Assembly: GCF_949287625.1 (NCBI RefSeq)
Contig: NZ_CASEGO010000048.1
Location: 1 to 19,361, forward strand
Direction: 5' to 3'
DNA length: 19,361 nucleotides
From: an uncultured Brachyspira sp.
GTDB lineage: Bacteria; Spirochaetota; Brachyspiria; Brachyspirales; Brachyspiraceae
The translations under genes were made by a program, and so were the position numbers. Shown here piece by piece: positions 6,371-13,630 of the stretch (positions are counted from its first letter, which is position 1; every line of letters starts with the position of its first letter). A model generated the notes under the pieces. That model ran no database searches. It was not told the origin of the DNA and saw only the letters and a program-made list of their open reading frames with translations.

Positions 6371-7651
6371 TTAATCCATTCTATGACTTTCTAATAATTT
6401 TTTTATTTCTTCATTTGCTGACTTATTTACTAAGTTTATGGCATTATTATCTATATAGGCATTATTTATTATGAGTGTTCTGCACATTTCATAATTATTA
6501 TTTTCTATTGCTATACATAATGGAGTGTATCCTTTTATTTCATCTTTTATATCAGCATATGCTCCATTTGATAATAATTTTTTTAAAGCATATATATTAT
6601 TATTTTTTACAGCCATATGAATAGGTGCATATCCTTTATAAATATTATTTAATTGAGACTTTGCATTTATTAGTATATTCATAGCTTCAGTATAGTTATT
6701 TTCAGCTGCGATATTTATAGGCATTGCATTATCATTATTTAATATATTAATATTGGCATTGTATTTTATAAGTAGGTTCATAACATTTAGATATTCTTTT
6801 GATTTGCTTAAGTTCATTACAGCCAAATGCATAGCGGTATTACCATCTTTATCCTGTATATTAGGATCAGCATTTTTTGATAGTAAAAGACTTACACTTT
6901 CAAGTAATTTATTAGAATCATTTTCTATTACGTATTGCAAAGGTGTTTTGAAATAAGCATTTGTATTATTAATATCAGCACCTAATTTTATTAATTCCTC
7001 TGCTGCCTGAATAGATCCTGCACCTACAGCATAATGAAGCATTGTATTCGTATCTTTTGTATCTACATCTATACCCAGCGTTTTTACTAGATAGTTTATA
7101 TTTTGAGCATTATTTCCAATAGAAGCAGATTTTATTAATGATATAACATCTTCGCTGTTCATAAGAAGATATATATTTTTATTTAAATAAAGCTCTAGTA
7201 TTTTTGGACTTGCATATTCTGAAGCTATAAACTCACTTCTTGGTTTTTCTTTCATTTGAAAATTGATATTTGCTCCTGAATCTATTAATAATTTTACACT
7301 TTCAAAGTTATTATTAATAGCAGCAATGTCCATAGCAGAGCAGTATGAAACATTTATATTTTTATTATTATTTGTGATATTTGTATTTTTATCTAAAAGC
7401 AGATTTAAATCAGTATACGGAGAGTTTTTTAATGCGTTTATAGAAGAGGTTTGATTATTTTCAGCAGCTATATGCAGTAAAGAATATCCTCTTTCATCTT
7501 TGGTATTAGGGCTTACATTTTGAGATAATAATGTTTGTATAGTTCTTACATCTCCTATTTTTACAGCATTTATCATTTTGTTTTCATTTTCAGTTACAGG
7601 GTATAGATTTATGATATTTATAAATATAAGAGCTATTATAATTTTTTTCAT
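6371..7651 (-). CDS. Exported ankyrin-repeat protein
   Basis: A 426-residue protein with an N-terminal signal peptide (MKKIIIALIF plus a hydrophobic run to about residue 18) and about nine or ten ankyrin repeats filling the rest. Clear repeats start near 54 (GYSLLHIAAENN), 104, 201 (NTMLHYAVGAG), 270 (GNTAMHLAV), 309, 340 (GYAPIHMAVKNN) and 374 (GYTPLCIAIENN). There is no lipobox Cys, membrane anchor or enzymatic domain. Ankyrin repeats mediate protein-protein contacts; the signal peptide suggests a periplasmic or secreted location, the partner being unknown. The start is supported by AGGAC just upstream. It converges on the outer-membrane gene with a 5-bp gap and no visible shared terminator. 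Confidence 0.85.
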   Translation of the reverse strand: MKKIIIALIFINIINLYPVTENENKMINAVKIGDVRTIQTLLSQNVSPNTKDERGYSLLHIAAENNQTSSINALKNSPYTDLNLLLDKNTNITNNNKNINVSYCSAMDIAAINNNFESVKLLIDSGANINFQMKEKPRSEFIASEYASPKILELYLNKNIYLLMNSEDVISLIKSASIGNNAQNINYLVKTLGIDVDTKDTNTMLHYAVGAGSIQAAEELIKLGADINNTNAYFKTPLQYVIENDSNKLLESVSLLLSKNADPNIQDKDGNTAMHLAVMNLSKSKEYLNVMNLLIKYNANINILNNDNAMPINIAAENNYTEAMNILINAKSQLNNIYKGYAPIHMAVKNNNIYALKKLLSNGAYADIKDEIKGYTPLCIAIENNNYEMCRTLIINNAYIDNNAINLVNKSANEEIKKLLESHRMD

Positions 7652-7773
7652 TATTAAGTCCTATTATAATATTATGTATACTAATACTATATAATAATCG
7701 TTTTTATATTGATTTTTATTATAATTTTTTTGTGATATTTATTTTAATTTATATAAATATAAGAATAAAAATA

Positions 7774-7802
7774 TTGAAAAATAGAAAAATATAATATATA
7801 CT
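7774..7802 (+). promoter_or_regulatory. Sigma70 promoter of the HD/nicotinamidase/alkyltransferase run
   Basis: TTGAAA (7774-7779), a 17-nt spacer and TATACT (7797-7802). The predicted start near 7809 leaves about 19 nt before ATG 7828, with GGAGG at 7816-7820. Confidence 0.65.
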
Positions 7803-7827
7803 TATGCTAATCTTTGGAGGTTTTTAA

Positions 7828-8400
7828 ATGGCAAGCATAGAAAGAGAAAGAGCTGTTGAATTATTTAAAAAATACAATGAAGAGCAGTCTTTATTTAAAC
7901 ATGCTTTATCTGTAGAAGCAGTGATGAGATATTTTGCTAAAAAGTACGGCGAAGATGAAGACGAGTGGGGTATGGTTGGCTTTTTGCATGATATGGACTA
8001 TGAGAAATACCCAGATAAGCATTGTATAAAAGTTAAAGAGATACTTGAGGAAGAGGGACTTCCAAGCGATTTTATACGAGCCATTCAAAGTCATGGTTAC
8101 GGACTTTGTACTGATATAGAACCTTTAAGCAATATGGAGAAAACATTATATGCTGTTGATGAGCTTGCAGGTTTTATTACAGCATGTGCTTTAGTGAGAC
8201 CTTCAAAGAGTTTGGACGATATGGAAGTAAAATCAGTAAAGAAGAAATTAAAAGATAAAGCATTTGCAGCTAAAGTTGATAGAACAGTAATAAATAATGG
8301 TGCTGATATGTTAGGAGTTCCTATTGATGAACTTATTAAAGAAACTATACAGGCACTTATACCTATACAGGAGAGTATAGGTCTTAAGAAAATTTCCTAA
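7828..8400 (+). CDS. HD-domain phosphohydrolase
   Basis: A 190-residue protein of the HD superfamily of metal-dependent phosphohydrolases. The likely metal ligands are visible in order: His25 (LFKHALSVE), His54-Asp55 (FLHDMDYE), His89 (IQSHGYG) and Asp111 (YAVDELAGF). The substrate cannot be read from sequence; relatives act on nucleotides or other phosphate esters. A perfect GGAGG lies 7 nt before the start. It is the first gene of a tight plus-strand group, 17 nt before the nicotinamidase, hinting at a nucleotide or NAD-related housekeeping role, but that is inference. Confidence 0.8.
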   Translation: MASIERERAVELFKKYNEEQSLFKHALSVEAVMRYFAKKYGEDEDEWGMVGFLHDMDYEKYPDKHCIKVKEILEEEGLPSDFIRAIQSHGYGLCTDIEPLSNMEKTLYAVDELAGFITACALVRPSKSLDDMEVKSVKKKLKDKAFAAKVDRTVINNGADMLGVPIDELIKETIQALIPIQESIGLKKIS

Positions 8401-8417
8401 ATTACGGATTTAGTGCT

Positions 8418-9059
8418 ATGAGTAAAATAAAGATATTGACAATAGTAGATATGCAAAATGATTATATGGAAGGCGGTCCTATGGCAGTAAAAGGTGCTGT
8501 AAAACTTGTACCTGTAATCAATGATCTTATAAAAAATGGCGAATATGATGCTATAATTGCCACTCAGGATTGGCATCCTTCCAATCACATATCATTTGCC
8601 TCTACTCATGAAAAAGAGCCTTTTTCAAAAATAAAAGTAATAGATCAGGATACAGGAGATGAAGAGATATTAACTCTTTGGCCTCGTCATTGTGTTGCAA
8701 GAACTTACGGATCGGCTATAGTTGACGGGCTTAGAAAGAAGAGAGATTATATATATGTTCAAAAGGGTGTTGATCCTGATGATGAGGGAAATTCTGGATT
8801 TTCTTATATGCATAAAGAGTTTATAGATGCGGCAAGAGAAAATAAAGAAACGCTGATACTCGATTTTGTAGGTGTTGCTTTGGACTACTGCGTATTTTAT
8901 ACAGCAAGAGACACTGCAGAATATGTAGCTTCTATTGATGCCGAGTATTTAGTCAGTGTTAATGTACTTGAATACGCATCGGCTGCTGTTAATCCAGATG
9001 TGATAGAAGGGCTTTATTCATCATGCCCTCTTATTAATCTTAAAAAGGTTAGACTGTGA
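8418..9059 (+). CDS. pncA: Nicotinamidase (isochorismatase-like hydrolase)
   Basis: Hydrolyses nicotinamide to nicotinate and ammonia, feeding NAD salvage by the Preiss-Handler route. The 213 residues contain the catalytic triad Asp11 (IVDMQNDY), Lys116 (VQKGVDPDDE) and Cys158 (GVALDYCVFYTARD), plus the metal ligands Asp51 and His53 (QDWHP) and His91 (WPRHC). This is a complete set for the family and close to the usual numbering. The ribosome site is weak, so translation may be coupled to the HD gene 17 nt upstream. Its stop overlaps the next start by 4 nt (GTGA). Other isochorismatase-like hydrolases lack this combination, so the assignment is firm. Confidence 0.9.
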   Translation: MSKIKILTIVDMQNDYMEGGPMAVKGAVKLVPVINDLIKNGEYDAIIATQDWHPSNHISFASTHEKEPFSKIKVIDQDTGDEEILTLWPRHCVARTYGSAIVDGLRKKRDYIYVQKGVDPDDEGNSGFSYMHKEFIDAARENKETLILDFVGVALDYCVFYTARDTAEYVASIDAEYLVSVNVLEYASAAVNPDVIEGLYSSCPLINLKKVRL

Positions 9060-9589
9060 AGATTATTAGGCTTGATAAAAGAGAATATTCTAAAAAAGCC
9101 TATGTTTATAAAAGTCCTATAGGGGATTTAATACTTACTTCTAATGATGACTGTCAATATATTACTTCATTAACATTTAATTTAAATGATAATCAAATTA
9201 TTATAAAAGATGAAGAACCTGCCATTATAAAAAAAGCAAAAAAAGAACTTGATAATTATTTTTTTAAAAACAGCAGAACATTTACTGTAGATTTAGGAGT
9301 ATATGGTACAGATTTTCAATATAATGTTTGGATTGAAACTTCAAAAATACCTTTCGGAAAAGTTTTGACATATTCGGATATAGCAAAAAGTATTTCAGAT
9401 AAAAAAGGAAGCATATCAAGAGCAGTAGGCACAGCCGAAGGAAAAAACAGTATAGCTATTATAATACCTTGTCATAGGGTTGTTGGTTCTAACAGAAGAT
9501 TAACTGGTTATGCTGGAGGATTGGATAAAAAAGAGTATCTGCTTTCTCATGAGGGATTTAATATAGAAGGTTTCAAAATTATTTCTTGA
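9056..9589 (+). CDS. ogt: Methylated-DNA--protein-cysteine methyltransferase (O6-alkylguanine repair)
   Basis: A suicide repair protein that moves the alkyl group from O6-alkylguanine to its own cysteine. The 177 residues show PCHRVVG with acceptor Cys139, the arginine-finger region SRAVGTAEG (121-129), and FGKVLTYSDIA (100-110) of the DNA-binding wing. The start is GTG 9056, overlapping the pncA stop, and is supported by AAAAAGG 7 nt upstream. The N-terminal domain (SPIGDLILTS) is short but intact. It is co-transcribed with pncA by overlap. It lacks an Ada-type zinc N-terminal domain, so it is a constitutive Ogt-type enzyme. Confidence 0.92.
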   Translation: MKIIRLDKREYSKKAYVYKSPIGDLILTSNDDCQYITSLTFNLNDNQIIIKDEEPAIIKKAKKELDNYFFKNSRTFTVDLGVYGTDFQYNVWIETSKIPFGKVLTYSDIAKSISDKKGSISRAVGTAEGKNSIAIIIPCHRVVGSNRRLTGYAGGLDKKEYLLSHEGFNIEGFKIIS

Positions 9590-9617
9590 TGATTTTTGTT
9601 TAAAGAGGTTGTTTTTT

Positions 9618-10172
9618 ATGCTTAAAAAGACTTATAAAACAAGCAGACTTTTTTTAGTTCAGCCGAGTATAAGTATGGCAGAGAGTATAACAGATTTTTA
9701 CAGCAGAAACAGAGATTTTTTTAAGAAATTTGACCCAGAAAGACCTGAAGTTTTTTATAAAGTTAATACTCATAAAAATATTATAAAAAGAGAACTTGAA
9801 GAAATTAAAGCAGGAAGAATGCTTAAATTTTGGATTTATAAGATAGAAGATAAAAAAAGAATTATAGGAATGATTAATTTTACTAATATATTTATGGGCA
9901 GTTTTTTATCATCTACTGTAGGCTATAAATTAGATGAGTTTGAACAGCATAAAGGTTATATGACAGAAGCATTAAAAGCAGCAGTAATAATAGTTTTTAA
10001 AGAGTTAAAACTTCATAGAGTGGAAGCTAATATTATGCCTCATAATAAACCTTCATTAGAATTGGCAAAAAGATTGGGTTTTGAATATGAGGGGCTTGCA
10101 AAAAAATATTTAAAGATTAATGGAAAATGGGAAGACCATATTCATATGACTATAATAAATGATGAAGTATGA
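9618..10172 (+). CDS. GNAT acetyltransferase, RimJ/RimL-like
   Basis: A 184-residue GNAT-fold acetyltransferase. It starts at ATG 9618, preceded by AGAGG (9604-9608) with a 9-nt gap; an in-frame TTG at 9609 is less likely. It resembles ribosomal-protein alanine N-acetyltransferases: N-terminal TSRLFLVQPS, a central YKLDEFEQHKGYMTEALKAA (acetyl-CoA-binding region, with the usual G-x-G changed to HKGYMTE), then VEANIMPHNKPSLELAKRLGF and a C-terminal GKWEDHIHM. The substrate may be a protein N-terminus or a small molecule. It sits 28 nt after ogt and probably ends this operon. No hairpin terminator is visible in 10173-10222. Confidence 0.82.
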   Translation: MLKKTYKTSRLFLVQPSISMAESITDFYSRNRDFFKKFDPERPEVFYKVNTHKNIIKRELEEIKAGRMLKFWIYKIEDKKRIIGMINFTNIFMGSFLSSTVGYKLDEFEQHKGYMTEALKAAVIIVFKELKLHRVEANIMPHNKPSLELAKRLGFEYEGLAKKYLKINGKWEDHIHMTIINDEV

Positions 10173-10200
10173 AATCATATAAAATTATAAAGCATATCTA

Positions 10201-10228
10201 TTGAAGTTTTTTTTATTTTTATTATACT
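10201..10228 (+). promoter_or_regulatory. Candidate promoter of the two-component pair (possible leaderless transcript)
   Basis: TTGAAG (10201-10206), a 16-nt spacer and TATACT (10223-10228). A start 6-7 nt past the -10 falls at 10235-10236, which is the ATG of the kinase, and no ribosome site lies before that ATG. Confidence 0.45.
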
Positions 10229-10235
10229 TTATAAA

Positions 10236-11429
10236 ATGAATAGAACCAATCAGTTTTTTGATAAAATTTTTCAGAATTTCGATAAAGTTTCTGATGCTGA
10301 AAAGAAAAAAGTGTTTCAAAGATTATCCACGCTTTGGTATTCTCAAAATATTATTATAGAAAATCTCGAAGAGGGTATAATAGCAATAGATAATGAAGGA
10401 ATGATACAGGGAATAAATAAAAAAGCTTGCTTCCTGTTTTCAATACCTAGAAACTCTGAAGGGGAATCTCTTTCACAATGCATGCCTGATAATGATATAG
10501 GAAAAACTATACTTGAGCTTGTTAATAGTAATGACTCAGAAACTAAATTATTAAAAGATAATGAAAATGAAAGAATACTTCAGATAAATATACTTCCTAT
10601 AGGAGAGAACGGAAGAATTATAGGTACTCTTATAAAAGCATTTGATATAACAAAGACATATGAGAGTGCTCAGAAACTTAAACGTGCAGAACAGCTTGCT
10701 TCTCTTACAACTCTTGCTGCTGGTGTTGCACATGAAATAAAAAATCCGCTTGGATCTATTTCTATATATGTTCAGCTTATAGATAAGATAATAAAAAAGA
10801 ATATGGACAATGATTGTCAGTGCTATAAGGATTTTAAAGAATATTCTAATATTATCAAAGAGGAAATTGGAAGGCTTGAAGATACCATTAACTCATTTTT
10901 GTTTTCTGTACGTAAATTAGAATTAAATATTGAAGATGTTAATATAAATGCTCTTATTCTTTCTACGGTTTCATTTTTAAAATATGAGATAGAGAAAAAT
11001 AATGTTAGTATAGATATAAAATTTGATAAAGACAATTTAATACTAAAATTAGATGAAAGATATATAAAACAGGCATTAATTAACATAATACAGAATGCAA
11101 TTGATGCTATGAATGAGAATAAAAGGGATAATAAAAAAGAGATTTATATAAAATTAAAAACTATTGATAACTATGCTGTTATAAGTATAAGAGATACAGG
11201 CATTGGAATGAAAGAAGAAACATTAAATAAAATATTCGAGCCTTATTTTACTACAAAAAGACATGGTACAGGACTTGGACTTACAAATGTTGTTCGTATA
11301 ATAGAGGCTCATAACGGCAATATAACAATAGAAAGCGAATATGAAAAGGGCAGTGAGGTTATAATAAAGCTGCCTTTAAAGCAAGAAAATCAAAAATTTT
11401 TAAATACGGATTTATTAGATTATGCCTAA
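10236..11429 (+). CDS. PAS-domain sensor histidine kinase, NtrB/AtoS type
   Basis: A 397-residue kinase with no membrane segment, so it senses a cytoplasmic signal. A PAS domain lies at about 38-140 (ENLEEGIIAIDNEG to AFDITK). The HisKA helix carries the phosphorylated His166 in AAGVAHEIKNPLGSI. The ATPase domain has the N box with Asn287 (INIIQNAIDAM), G1 DTGIGM (320-325), and F and G2 boxes FEPYFTTKRHGTGLGL (334-349). All catalytic motifs are present. Its stop overlaps the start of the NtrC-type regulator by 8 nt, so the two are translationally linked partners. Spirochaetes have comparable soluble kinase/regulator pairs (Borrelia Hk2/Rrp2). The ligand of the PAS domain is unknown. Confidence 0.9.
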   Translation: MNRTNQFFDKIFQNFDKVSDAEKKKVFQRLSTLWYSQNIIIENLEEGIIAIDNEGMIQGINKKACFLFSIPRNSEGESLSQCMPDNDIGKTILELVNSNDSETKLLKDNENERILQINILPIGENGRIIGTLIKAFDITKTYESAQKLKRAEQLASLTTLAAGVAHEIKNPLGSISIYVQLIDKIIKKNMDNDCQCYKDFKEYSNIIKEEIGRLEDTINSFLFSVRKLELNIEDVNINALILSTVSFLKYEIEKNNVSIDIKFDKDNLILKLDERYIKQALINIIQNAIDAMNENKRDNKKEIYIKLKTIDNYAVISIRDTGIGMKEETLNKIFEPYFTTKRHGTGLGLTNVVRIIEAHNGNITIESEYEKGSEVIIKLPLKQENQKFLNTDLLDYA

Positions 11430-12765
11430 GATATTAGTAATAGACGATGAAAAAAATATAAGAGATGGTATCAAAAAATCATTAGAGTTTGAGGGTTATG
11501 AAGTAGTAACTGCTGAAAACGGAGAAAAGGGTATAGAAACTGTTTATAAAGGCGGAATAGATTTAGTTATAACGGATTTAAAAATGCCTGAAAAAACAGG
11601 AGAGGAATTTTTAAAAGATATATTGGAGTTTGATAAGCATATACCAGTTATAGTTCTCACAGGGCATGGCAATGTTGAGACAGCAGTTGAGATGATGAGG
11701 CTGGGAGCTTATGACTTTATGACTAAGCCTTTTAATCTTGATAAAATGCTTTTAATAATAGCTAGGGCTTTAGAGAGTAAAAACATAAAAAAGACTAATG
11801 AAACTTTAGAAAAACGTGTAGACTACAATGAAAGTTTTTACGGAATGATAGGTCATAGTGCTAAGATATTAAAAGTTTATGAAGCAATAAAACAGGTTGC
11901 AAGAACTAAAGCTACAGTTCTTATAGAGGGAGAAAGCGGAACAGGTAAGGAATTAGTAGCAAGTGCAATTCATCAAATATCGGACAGAGCGAAACAGCCG
12001 TATATTACTGTAAACTGTGCGGCACTTTCTGAAGGTGTACTTGAAAGCGAATTATTCGGTCATGAAAAAGGTTCTTTTACAGGTGCCGTTGATAAAAAGA
12101 TAGGGAGATTTGAGGCGGCAAATAAAGGCACTATATTTTTGGACGAAATAGGGGAGATTAATCAGGCTGTTCAGGTTAAACTTTTAAGGGTGCTTGAAGA
12201 GAGAGTAATTGAAAGGGTAGGTTCTAATACTCCTATTGATGTTGATATAAGAGTGATTGCTGCTACAAATAAAAAATTGTCTGAAGAGATAAAAGCAGGT
12301 AAGTTTAGAGAGGATTTATATTATAGACTTAATGTCATAAAAATAGAAATGCCTCCTCTTAGAGAAAGAAGAGAGGATATACCTCTTTTGATAGATAATT
12401 TTATTAAAGAGTTTTCAAAAGTACATTCTATAGAAATAACTTCTGTTGATAAGAAAGTTTATAAAATATTATCTTCTTTACAATGGGAGGGTAATGTTAG
12501 AGAGCTTAGAAATACTATTGAAACTATGGTTGTAATGTGCAAAGACGGTAAAATAGATGAAAACAGTATTCCAGATTGGGCTTTGAAAAGCAGCAGTAAT
12601 GATGATTTTGTTGTTGAAGGAAATGTTACTTTGGAAGAGCTTGAAAAGATGTATATTAATTATCTTCTTAGCCATAATAATTTTAATAAAGCTCAGGTTG
12701 CAAAGATATTGGGTATTGAGAGAGCTACACTTTATAGGAAATTAAAAGAAGATTCTAAAGATTAA
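11422..12765 (+). CDS. NtrC-family sigma54-dependent response regulator
   Basis: A 447-residue enhancer-binding protein. The receiver domain has acidic Asp8-Asp9, phospho-acceptor Asp52 (TDLKMP), Thr80 and Lys102 (TKPF). The AAA+ domain has Walker A GESGTGKE (170-177), the sigma54-contact loop GSFTGA (217-222; GAFTGA is commoner), and Walker B IFLDE (238-242). The C-terminal Fis-type helix-turn-helix is at about 423-442 (NKAQVAKILGIERATLYRKL). It should be phosphorylated by the overlapping kinase and open sigma54 promoters. I see no convincing -24/-12 promoter in this window, so its targets are probably elsewhere. Its presence implies an rpoN gene in the genome. Confidence 0.93.
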   Translation: MPKILVIDDEKNIRDGIKKSLEFEGYEVVTAENGEKGIETVYKGGIDLVITDLKMPEKTGEEFLKDILEFDKHIPVIVLTGHGNVETAVEMMRLGAYDFMTKPFNLDKMLLIIARALESKNIKKTNETLEKRVDYNESFYGMIGHSAKILKVYEAIKQVARTKATVLIEGESGTGKELVASAIHQISDRAKQPYITVNCAALSEGVLESELFGHEKGSFTGAVDKKIGRFEAANKGTIFLDEIGEINQAVQVKLLRVLEERVIERVGSNTPIDVDIRVIAATNKKLSEEIKAGKFREDLYYRLNVIKIEMPPLRERREDIPLLIDNFIKEFSKVHSIEITSVDKKVYKILSSLQWEGNVRELRNTIETMVVMCKDGKIDENSIPDWALKSSSNDDFVVEGNVTLEELEKMYINYLLSHNNFNKAQVAKILGIERATLYRKLKEDSKD

Positions 12766-12785
12766 TTATTTTATCAATAATAAAT

Positions 12786-12840
12786 AGGAGGAGCTTATTA
12801 AAAAAAACTCCTCCTTGAAAATTATTTTCTTTTTTTTATT
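12786..12840. terminator. Terminator hairpin between convergent regulator and EIIA genes
   Basis: AGGAGGAG (12786-12793) and CTCCTCCT (12808-12815) form a perfect 8-bp stem, with a T-rich tract (12829-12840) on the plus strand. It lies between two converging genes. The stem copies a Shine-Dalgarno sequence, but no start codon follows. Confidence 0.75.
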
Positions 12841-12858
12841 AAATATATTAAAAAAATA

Positions 12859-13323
12859 TTATTTAACTATAGTCATTATAACATCGCCGACTTCAACATC
12901 TCTATGTTCAGTTTTTTCTAATGATTTTAATTCTGAGAAGTTTGGTATTATAATAGGCGAAGTAATATCATATTCTTTTTCAATTTCTTCTTTGTCAAAT
13001 TCTATTAATAATGCTCCAGCTTTTACTTTACTTCCCTCTTTAACATGAGCTTTGAAATGTTTTCCTTTTAATTTAACAGTATCCATTCCTATATGCACAA
13101 GTATTTCTATACCTTTAGCAGATATTCCTATAGCATGATTACTGTCTACCATAGTAACAACTTCACCATCAACAGGAGAATAAACTTTTCCTTCATAAGG
13201 AACAATAGCCATTCCATCTCCAAGTGCCTTGCTTGAAAAAGCTTCATCTTTTACTTCAGCAACATCAATCAATTTTCCCTTTATAGGACTTTTTATTTCA
13301 ATTTTTTTAGAGAATAAACCCAT
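12859..13323 (-). CDS. crr: PTS glucose-type EIIA protein
   Basis: A soluble phosphocarrier that takes phosphate from HPr and passes it to an EIIB domain. The start at 13323 (MGLFSKK) is supported by AGGAGG 6 nt upstream; the open frame extends 42 codons further but has no ribosome site there. The 154 residues match E. coli EIIA-Glc in size. The active-site His lies in ILVHIGMDTVKLKG (the FVHFGIDTV motif), and the second conserved His in NHAIGI. GDGMAIVP and SPVDGEV are typical. It is divergent from the EIICB gene, which lacks an EIIA domain, so this is its obvious donor. A regulatory role like that of enterobacterial EIIA-Glc is not demonstrated. Confidence 0.92.
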   Translation of the reverse strand: MGLFSKKIEIKSPIKGKLIDVAEVKDEAFSSKALGDGMAIVPYEGKVYSPVDGEVVTMVDSNHAIGISAKGIEILVHIGMDTVKLKGKHFKAHVKEGSKVKAGALLIEFDKEEIEKEYDITSPIIIPNFSELKSLEKTEHRDVEVGDVIMTIVK

Positions 13324-13348
13324 ATAATGCCTCCTCATATTTTTTATA

Positions 13349-13376
13349 ATTTTATCATAAAAGTTTTTAAAGTAAA
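13349..13376 (-). promoter_or_regulatory. Weak candidate promoter of the EIIA gene
   Basis: On the minus strand, TTTACT (13376-13371), a 16-nt spacer and TAAAAT (13354-13349). The leader would be about 18 nt. Matches are partial in AT-rich DNA. Confidence 0.35.
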
Positions 13377-13425
13377 TAACTTTATATGTAAAATAAGTAA
13401 AATATAGTAAATATGTAATTATTTG

Positions 13426-13450
13426 TTTGTTAGTTAACAAAACTAACAAA
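13426..13450. promoter_or_regulatory. Perfect 10-bp inverted repeat (candidate operator) between EIIA and EIICB genes
   Basis: TTTGTTAGTT (13426-13435) and AACTAACAAA (13441-13450) flank 5 nt. It ends 6 nt before the -35 box of the EIICB promoter and lies in the divergent region. The half-sites resemble operators of ROK/XylR-type repressors (GTTTGTT-like arms). A regulator site controlling both genes is the best guess; no regulator gene of that type is in the window. Confidence 0.5.
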
Positions 13451-13456
13451 AAACGC

Positions 13457-13485
13457 TTGATAATATCATAAATAAGTACTATACT
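13457..13485 (+). promoter_or_regulatory. Sigma70 promoter of the EIICB gene
   Basis: TTGATA (13457-13462), a 17-nt spacer and TATACT (13480-13485). The start near 13492 gives a long leader of about 139 nt before ATG 13631. Confidence 0.7.
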
Positions 13486-13576
13486 AGTAATATATGTAAA
13501 AAATTATTGTTTTTTATTATTGTAATCTATAATTTATAAAATTATTTTCTATATTTAATGACGAAAATATAATTGT

Positions 13577-13608
13577 AAATAATTATTAATAATAAAAGAT
13601 AATTATTT
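13577..13608 (+). promoter_or_regulatory. AT-only hairpin plus T-run in the EIICB leader (possible attenuator)
   Basis: AAATAATTAT (13577-13586) and ATAATTATTT (13599-13608) pair perfectly around 12 nt, followed by a T-rich run that ends just before the ribosome site GGAGG (13622-13626). The stem has no G/C pairs, so it would be weak and may be chance. Confidence 0.2.
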
Positions 13609-13630
13609 TTTTTATTTTTATGGAGGATAT

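Noticed and set aside
10236..12765. Sigma54 (-24/-12) promoters for the NtrC-type regulator within the window
   Set aside because: No convincing TGGCAC-N5-TTGC-like site was found in front of any gene here.
12786..12793. AGGAGGAG as a ribosome binding site for a small gene
   Set aside because: It forms a perfect stem with 12808-12815 followed by a T-tract, between convergent genes, and no sensible frame follows.
13324..13449. 42-residue N-terminal extension of the EIIA protein
   Set aside because: The extension is low-complexity, has no ribosome site, and the AGGAGG before MGLFSKK fixes the start at 13323.
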